Below are positions 59,585-64,000 of a stretch of DNA of 64,000 nt, piece after piece. Every line of letters starts with the position of its first letter. The first letter of the stretch is position 1. Origin of the DNA: Aeromicrobium sp. PE09-221 (lineage in GTDB: Bacteria; Actinomycetota; Actinomycetes; Propionibacteriales; Nocardioidaceae); the NCBI RefSeq assembly GCF_002174305.1, contig NZ_MIJB01000025.1, forward strand, positions 154,195 to 218,194, read 5' to 3'. The translations under genes were made by a program, and so were the position numbers. The notes below the pieces were generated by a model. The model ran no database searches. It was not told the origin of the DNA and saw only the letters and a list, made by a program, of their open reading frames with translations.

Positions 59585-60477
59585 CCGGTGCCCGCCGCGC
59601 CACGGGTGGTGACGTGGACGTGGTCGTAGTGATCGGCGGTGCCGCCGCCCCGGCTGCTCATCGGACGCCAGCCCTCCCCCGAACGGCCCACCGACCAGAT
59701 CTTCTGCTCGTAGATGAGATAGTCGATACCGAGCTGCGAGGCATTGGCCTGCAGATACTCGGCGATGCGCCAACCGGTCTCGCCGGAGATCATGATGTCC
59801 AGCGCCTGACCGGTGGCGTGCTCGCCACGGCCCGCCACACCCCCGTAGGTGGTGACCTCGGGGAATGCGGCACACACCGCGCGATGGACGGCGATGGTGT
59901 CGGGCTGCAACCCGCTCTCGACGCTGGAACCGGTCGGGCACTCCCCCGTCGCCAGGCCTTCCGGCTGAGCGGCCTCCTCAGACACGGGCTCGGGTTCCGG
60001 CTCGGGAGCGGGCTCCGTCTCTGAGAGGAGGTCGACGGGCACCCACCGGGCGAGACCCTGATGGATCACCTGACGGAATCCGTTCTCTTCGGTCGCACCC
60101 ACGGCCACCTTGGTGCCCTTGTCGAGGGCGGCCAGCACGGGCGCCTCCCCCGAGGCTGACGAGCGCACCTCAGCGTCCTCGACCACGAACATCTCACCGG
60201 CGGTCGCCTCCTGGGCTGCTGCGGCATCGGGCAGCGGCGCCCGGGCCGCACTCCGGCTCACTGGTGGAGCGTCACGGGTGGCGAGCGACTCCCCGATGAC
60301 ATCGGAGCGCATGCTCACGGCCTCGGGACCCGGCACGGGATGCTCGGCGACGGCGGTGAGGGTGGCGATGGCGGCGGCCGCGATGGCGGTCACCCCGACC
60401 GCGGGGAGAGCCGCGGTTCGCGTCAGGCCCGCACGCCGCGTGGCGCGACGGGACTTGCGGTGTCCTGCAGACGGCAC
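59581..60477 (-). CDS. Secreted SH3 / M15-like (ARB-07466) domain protein
   Basis: 298 residues. A basic start, then one helix (AALPAVGVTAIAAAAIATL) acting as signal or anchor; a bacterial SH3 domain (about 110-160: FVVEDAEVRSSASGEAPVL); a Pro-Glu linker; and a C-terminal domain with GRGEHATGQALDIMI and TADHYDHVHV, the His-x6-Asp and His-x-His pattern of M15-like peptidases and ARB-07466 domains. Probably a cell-wall protein. GTG 60477 is preceded by GAGGA; 60555 would begin in intergenic DNA. Confidence 0.82.
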   Translation of the reverse strand: MPSAGHRKSRRATRRAGLTRTAALPAVGVTAIAAAAIATLTAVAEHPVPGPEAVSMRSDVIGESLATRDAPPVSRSAARAPLPDAAAAQEATAGEMFVVEDAEVRSSASGEAPVLAALDKGTKVAVGATEENGFRQVIHQGLARWVPVDLLSETEPAPEPEPEPVSEEAAQPEGLATGECPTGSSVESGLQPDTIAVHRAVCAAFPEVTTYGGVAGRGEHATGQALDIMISGETGWRIAEYLQANASQLGIDYLIYEQKIWSVGRSGEGWRPMSSRGGGTADHYDHVHVTTRGAAGTG

Positions 60478-60563
60478 AGAAGAATCCTCGTTCAGTCGAT
60501 GGCAACGCGATCCACCATACGGGGAGGATGGTGAGGACCCAAGTCGCGTGTCCACATCACGAC

Positions 60564-60608
60564 GCAGGAAGGGCCCCGGACGAACGAATCGTCCGGGGCC
60601 CTTCCTGC
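60564..60608. terminator. Terminator of rpsA
   Basis: Perfect 20-bp stem, 60564-60583 with 60589-60608, loop ACGAA. It starts 17 bp beyond the rpsA stop, the longest uninterrupted stem among the terminators here. Confidence 0.88.
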
Positions 60609-60624
60609 AGCAGTCAGTGACGGA

Positions 60625-62106
60625 TCACTCGCCGCCGGTCAGCTTCTCGCGCAGCGCCTGCAGCGCCTCATCCGAGGCGAGCGCTCCACCGGTATCGGCG
60701 GGCGCCTCCGAGGAGTAGCCGCCGCCACCGCCGCCACCGGCAGGAGCCGCGACCTCGGGGGCCTCGGAGCCGGCCTTCTCGGCATCGGCGATCTGCTTCT
60801 TGTGGGCCTCCCAGCGTTCGTGCGCCTCGGCGTACTGCTTCTCCCAGGTGGCACGGGCTTCGTCGAAGCCCTCCTGCCACTCGCCGGTCTCCGGGTCGAA
60901 GCCGTCGGGGTAGATGTAGTTGCCCTGCTCGTCATAGGACGAGGCCATGCCGTAGAGGGTCGGGTCGAAGTCCTCGACGTCCTCGGCGACGGCGGTCTCG
61001 TTGGCCTGCTTGAGGGACAGCGAGATACGACGGCGCTCCAGGTCGATGTCGATGATCTTGACCATGACCTTATCGCCGATCTGCACGACCTGCTCGGGGA
61101 TCTCGACGTGACGCTCGGCGAGCTCGGAGATGTGCACCAGGCCCTCGATGCCCTCCTCGACGCGGACGAAGGCGCCGAAGGGAACGAGCTTGGTGACGCG
61201 GCCGGGCACGATCTGGCCGATCTGGTGCGTACGGGCGAAGTGCTGCCAGGGATCTTCCTGGGTCGCCTTGAGCGACAGCGAGACGCGCTCGCGCTCCATG
61301 TCGACTTCCAGCACCTCGACGGTGACCTCGTCGCCGACCTGCACGACCTCGTTCGGGTGGTCGATGTGCTTCCAGGACAGCTCCGAGACGTGCACCAGGC
61401 CGTCGACGCCGCCCAGGTCCACGAAGGCACCGAAGTTGACGATCGAGCTGATGACGCCCTTGCGGACCTGGCCCTTCTTGAGCTCGGTCAGGAAGTTCTG
61501 GCGGACCGCGGACTGCGTCTCCTCCAGCCACGCACGGCGCGACAGGACGACATTGTTGCGGTTCTTGTCCAGCTCGATGATCTTGGCCTCGAGCTTCTGG
61601 CCGATGTACGGGTCGAGGTCGCGCACACGGCGCATCTCGACCAGCGAGGCGGGCAGGAAGCCGCGCAGGCCGATGTCCATGATGAGACCGCCCTTGACGA
61701 CCTCGATCACGGTGCCCTCGACGACGCCCTCTTCGGCCTTGATCTTCTCGATGTCGCCCCAGGCTCGCTCGTACTGAGCACGCTTCTTGCTCAGGATGAG
61801 GCGGCCTTCCTTGTCCTCCTTCTGCAGGACGAGGGCCTCGACATTGTCGCCCACGGCGACGACCTCATTGGGGTCGATGTCGTGCTTGATCGACAGCTCA
61901 CGCGAGGGGATGACGCCCTCGGTCTTGTAGCCGATGTCGAGGAGAACTTCATCGCGGTCGACCTTGACGATCGTGCCGTCCACGATGTCGCCGTCATTGA
62001 AGTACTTGATGGTCTTGTCGATCGCGGCGAGGAAGTCTTCTTCGCTGCCGATGTCGTTGACCGCAACCTGCGGGGCCGCAGAAGGAGTTGCGAGGCCAGA
62101 AGTCAT
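60625..62106 (-). CDS. rpsA: 30S ribosomal protein S1
   Basis: 493 residues with four S1 OB-folds at about 39-109, 127-191, 212-280 and 297-365 (for example GVISSIVNFGAFVDLGGVDG and RVTKLVPFGAFVRVEEGIEG), the usual actinobacterial number. The C-terminal 120 residues are acidic with a Gly run. It binds mRNA at the ribosome. ATG 62106 (MTSGLATPSAAPQ) is used. The 195-bp leader upstream shows no named motif. Confidence 0.97.
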   Translation of the reverse strand: MTSGLATPSAAPQVAVNDIGSEEDFLAAIDKTIKYFNDGDIVDGTIVKVDRDEVLLDIGYKTEGVIPSRELSIKHDIDPNEVVAVGDNVEALVLQKEDKEGRLILSKKRAQYERAWGDIEKIKAEEGVVEGTVIEVVKGGLIMDIGLRGFLPASLVEMRRVRDLDPYIGQKLEAKIIELDKNRNNVVLSRRAWLEETQSAVRQNFLTELKKGQVRKGVISSIVNFGAFVDLGGVDGLVHVSELSWKHIDHPNEVVQVGDEVTVEVLEVDMERERVSLSLKATQEDPWQHFARTHQIGQIVPGRVTKLVPFGAFVRVEEGIEGLVHISELAERHVEIPEQVVQIGDKVMVKIIDIDLERRRISLSLKQANETAVAEDVEDFDPTLYGMASSYDEQGNYIYPDGFDPETGEWQEGFDEARATWEKQYAEAHERWEAHKKQIADAEKAGSEAPEVAAPAGGGGGGGYSSEAPADTGGALASDEALQALREKLTGGE

Positions 62107-62301
62107 AAGGGATGGGCTCCGATGGATGATGGATAGAGTTGTCGATGCACTCGTCGACCTTTGGATCGCGTCCGAGGCAGCACCTCGGGACAGCGAGTGG
62201 CGGATCTGCTCGGTCCGAGACACGCACAGGTCACCAGCGCAACTACCAGGATACGTCAGACCAGTAGCAGTGCATAACCCGGGGCGGCCCTGTGGTATTC
62301 G

Positions 62302-63558
62302 CTACCGTGACGGAACCGCGAACGCGCCCAGCGCGCGAGCGTAGAGCTCCACATCGCGCGCCGCCATCGTCTCGCGGGCGGCATGCATCGCCAGCTGGGG
62401 CGCGCCGACATCGATCGTCAGCATCCCCGTGCGCGCGGCCGACATCGGGCCGATCGTCGAACCGCAGGGAAGGTCGGCGCGGTGGATGTAGCGCTGCGGC
62501 GGGACCCCGGCCTGGTCGCAGGCGCGGGCGAACTCCGCGGCTCCCTCGGCATCGGTCGCGTAGCGGAGGTTCTGGTTGACCTTGAGGACGGGACCGCCGC
62601 CCATCGTGATGTGGTGCAGTGGCTCGTGCCGGTCGGCGTAGTTCGGGTGGGTGGCGTGGGCCATATCGCCAGAGGCGCAGATCGATGCGGCGACCGCCCG
62701 GTGGTAGTCGTCGCGCGCTCCCCCGGCGGCGATCACGATCCGTTCGAGCGTCGTGGCGAGCAGGTCTGAAGCCGCGCCCCGCTCGGAGGTGCTGCCGACC
62801 TCTTCGTGGTCGAATAGCGCCAGCACCGTGCGGTATGGTCCGGCGGGCCGCCCGGCATCGAGGAATCCGCGGAGTCCGGCGTAGCACGTGGCCAGGTTGT
62901 CGAGACGGGGCGCCGCCACGAACTCGTCGTCGGCACCATAGAGCGCGCTGGGTTGGGCATCGGCGGTCATGACCTCCCAGCCGAGGACATCGTCGGCGTC
63001 GACGCCGGCACGAGCGGCGAGCCATGGGAGGAAACCGCCCGGGTCGAGGGACCAGATGGCGTTGAGGTGCAGCTGGCGATCAATATCGCTGCCAGAGCGG
63101 TCGAGGTGGATCGCCAGGTGCGGGACCCGGAGCACGGCGTCCTCGCTGTCCACCAGCGCGGTGCTGCCGTCGCGCAGGGCCAGCCGTCCGGCCACCTTTA
63201 GATCGCGATCGAACCAGCTCTCGAGGATCGGGCCGCCATAGGGTTCGAGCGCGACCACGCCGATGCCCTCGAAGGTGCGATCATGCTGCTGCTTGATCCG
63301 CAGGTTCGGGCTGTCGGTGTGGGCGCCGATCACGCGGAATCCGGCGTGAACGGGTGTGTCGGGCGCCTCTCGCCAGGCGACGAGCGATCCACCTCGGACC
63401 ACGTAGTAGTCACCGGGTGAGGTCGGCCAGGCAGCCTGCTCCCGCACCTGGGTGAATCCCGCCTCCGACAGCTCCTCCGCCACGGTGCGCACGGCATGGA
63501 ACGGCGTGGGAGACGCGTCGACGAAACGGCACAGACCGACGGCGGAGGCGGTAACCAT
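62302..63558 (-). CDS. apeB: M18 family aminopeptidase
   Basis: 418 residues. Zinc ligands and catalytic residues of the M18 (aspartyl aminopeptidase) family: GAHTDSPNL, RLDNLATC, LFDHEEVGSTS, and the closing His in AMHAARETM. N-terminus FVDASPTPFHAV is family-typical. Cytosolic; removes N-terminal residues from peptides. Start ATG 63558 with no strong ribosome binding site seen. Confidence 0.94.
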   Translation of the reverse strand: MVTASAVGLCRFVDASPTPFHAVRTVAEELSEAGFTQVREQAAWPTSPGDYYVVRGGSLVAWREAPDTPVHAGFRVIGAHTDSPNLRIKQQHDRTFEGIGVVALEPYGGPILESWFDRDLKVAGRLALRDGSTALVDSEDAVLRVPHLAIHLDRSGSDIDRQLHLNAIWSLDPGGFLPWLAARAGVDADDVLGWEVMTADAQPSALYGADDEFVAAPRLDNLATCYAGLRGFLDAGRPAGPYRTVLALFDHEEVGSTSERGAASDLLATTLERIVIAAGGARDDYHRAVAASICASGDMAHATHPNYADRHEPLHHITMGGGPVLKVNQNLRYATDAEGAAEFARACDQAGVPPQRYIHRADLPCGSTIGPMSAARTGMLTIDVGAPQLAMHAARETMAARDVELYARALGAFAVPSR

Positions 63559-63591
63559 ATCGTCACCCTAGGCCACGCCGCCCCGCCACCG

Positions 63592-63692
63592 CCGAGTGGT
63601 GCATCCGTCACCGCGAGTGGTGCAAATTCGCCCCAAATCCCCCCGAAACGGGACGAATTTGCACCACTCGTGGGCAAGAAAGCACCACTCGG
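63592..63692. repeat. Nested palindrome with four copies of GAGTGGTGC
   Basis: Inner arms 63614-63630 and 63654-63670 are a perfect 17-bp inverted repeat; outer arms CCGAGTGGTGC (63592-63602) and GCACCACTCGG (63682-63692) repeat the same word. So GAGTGGTGC stands twice in each direction, symmetric about 63642. It lies upstream of the M18 gene and of the partial gene at the right edge. Confidence 0.65.
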
Positions 63693-63724
63693 TGAGTCCC
63701 GAGACGACGACTGACAGTGATGAT

Positions 63725-63940
63725 GTGGGTGAGCCCCGCAGCGGTCGTCCTGACTCAGCGACTGACTGACTGAGGGTCTTCAACGGGATCTGTCGGTCGA
63801 TCCGTTGCGGGGCTCGTCGCACTCACCAGCGAGGGGTTCGTGACCTCATAGGAGCCTGTGCCAGCAGGCACCCATCACTGTCTTGTCCGCTCACCTTTCG
63901 GCGGTGCGTGCCGCCCTACCGGTTGAGTGAAAGGACGGCG
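63725..63940 (+). other. Structured leader upstream of the gene at the right edge
   Basis: Three stems are visible: 63731-63744 with 63802-63815 (14 bp, one G-U), a tetraloop hairpin GTGCC-AGCA-GGCAC at 63858-63871, and GGCGG/CCGCC at 63900-63904 and 63911-63915. There is no ORF. A folded RNA of about 200 nt before a start codon fits a riboswitch-like leader or the bridge RNA of an IS110-type element; no known class was recognised. Confidence 0.4.
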
Positions 63941-64000
63941 ATGTCCACCATCGCACGAGAAGCAGAACGCGACCACCCCAGGCTGATCAAGGTCGCAGCC
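63941..64000 (+). CDS. Unidentified gene, first 20 codons only
   Basis: ATG 63941 with AAAGGA six bases upstream opens a frame that is still open at the window end. The 20 residues (basic and acidic, ending HPRLIKVAA) are too few to identify it. The structured leader raises the possibility of an IS110-type transposase, which I could not confirm. Confidence 0.45.
   Translation, partial: MSTIAREAERDHPRLIKVAA

Noticed and set aside
63631..63653. 6C RNA candidate because of CCCC and CCCCCC in the loop
   Set aside because: The 6C motif needs two hairpins each with a C-run loop; only one hairpin is here.

Overview
The window is 64 kb of chromosome from a high-GC Actinomycetota bacterium. Evidence for this is the GC-rich third codon positions, frequent GTG starts, and a set of actinobacterial marker genes: SepH, DUF3159, DUF3710, DUF3093, DUF4193, DUF4235, DUF4192, DUF5998, the DUF7455 zinc ribbon, an HrdB/SigA-type sigma factor and a SigB-type one. 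I see no mycolic-acid genes. A Propionibacteriales-type organism is my best guess, but the sequence alone does not fix it. No rRNA, tRNA, CRISPR array or prophage is visible. The density is that of a conserved chromosomal core: about 55 genes, many overlapping by ATGA or GTGA.

Layout. 1-8.8 kb: DNA excision repair (uvrA, cut by the window start, and uvrB) with a metallo-beta-lactamase-fold hydrolase, a cytochrome P450, an APC permease broken by a one-base frameshift, a TerC-type membrane protein and an aldose-epimerase-like gene. 8.8-13.2 kb: a TetR regulator beside a lipid locus laid out like mycobacterial fadA2/fabG4/htdX (thiolase divergent from a long FabG and a MaoC hydratase). 13.4-17.7 kb: TesB thioesterase, dxs with a PAC2 protein, and a flavin reductase. 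17.7-19.6 kb: a TetR gene divergent from an MpaB/Lcp-like DUF2236 oxygenase, with a perfect palindrome between them. 19.7-31 kb: aconitase, a large polytopic membrane protein, an RNA methyltransferase, the eroded C-terminus of a second APC permease, DUF3159, DUF3710, dut, DUF3093, DUF4235, DUF4193, inositol monophosphatase. This order follows the dxs-to-suhB stretch of M. tuberculosis as I recall it, minus the two TrkA genes and most of the permease.

31-46 kb: ferrochelatase, an ABC exporter, sepH, thymidine kinase, a phosphodiesterase, DUF5998, a GNAT/acyl-CoA-synthetase fusion (Pat-like), topoisomerase IV subunit A, an LprG-like lipoprotein coupled to a P55-like MFS exporter, and a beta-carbonic anhydrase. 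46-64 kb: topoisomerase IV subunit B, a zinc-ribbon protein, a cold-shock protein, sigA, a glutamate-cysteine ligase homologue, DUF4192, DinB coupled to an oligopeptidase, a DUF4190/DUF4352 membrane protein, sigB, coaE behind an SH3/M15-like secreted protein, rpsA and an M18 aminopeptidase. The window ends 60 bases into an unidentified gene that follows a structured leader.

The noncoding DNA carries most of the unexplained structure: a family of about 40-bp imperfect palindromes at three convergent gene junctions, a 165-bp element with 18-bp terminal inverted repeats, perfect operator-like palindromes before the aconitase and oxygenase genes, many perfect bidirectional terminators (two overlap stop codons), and a nested palindrome plus folded leader at the right edge.
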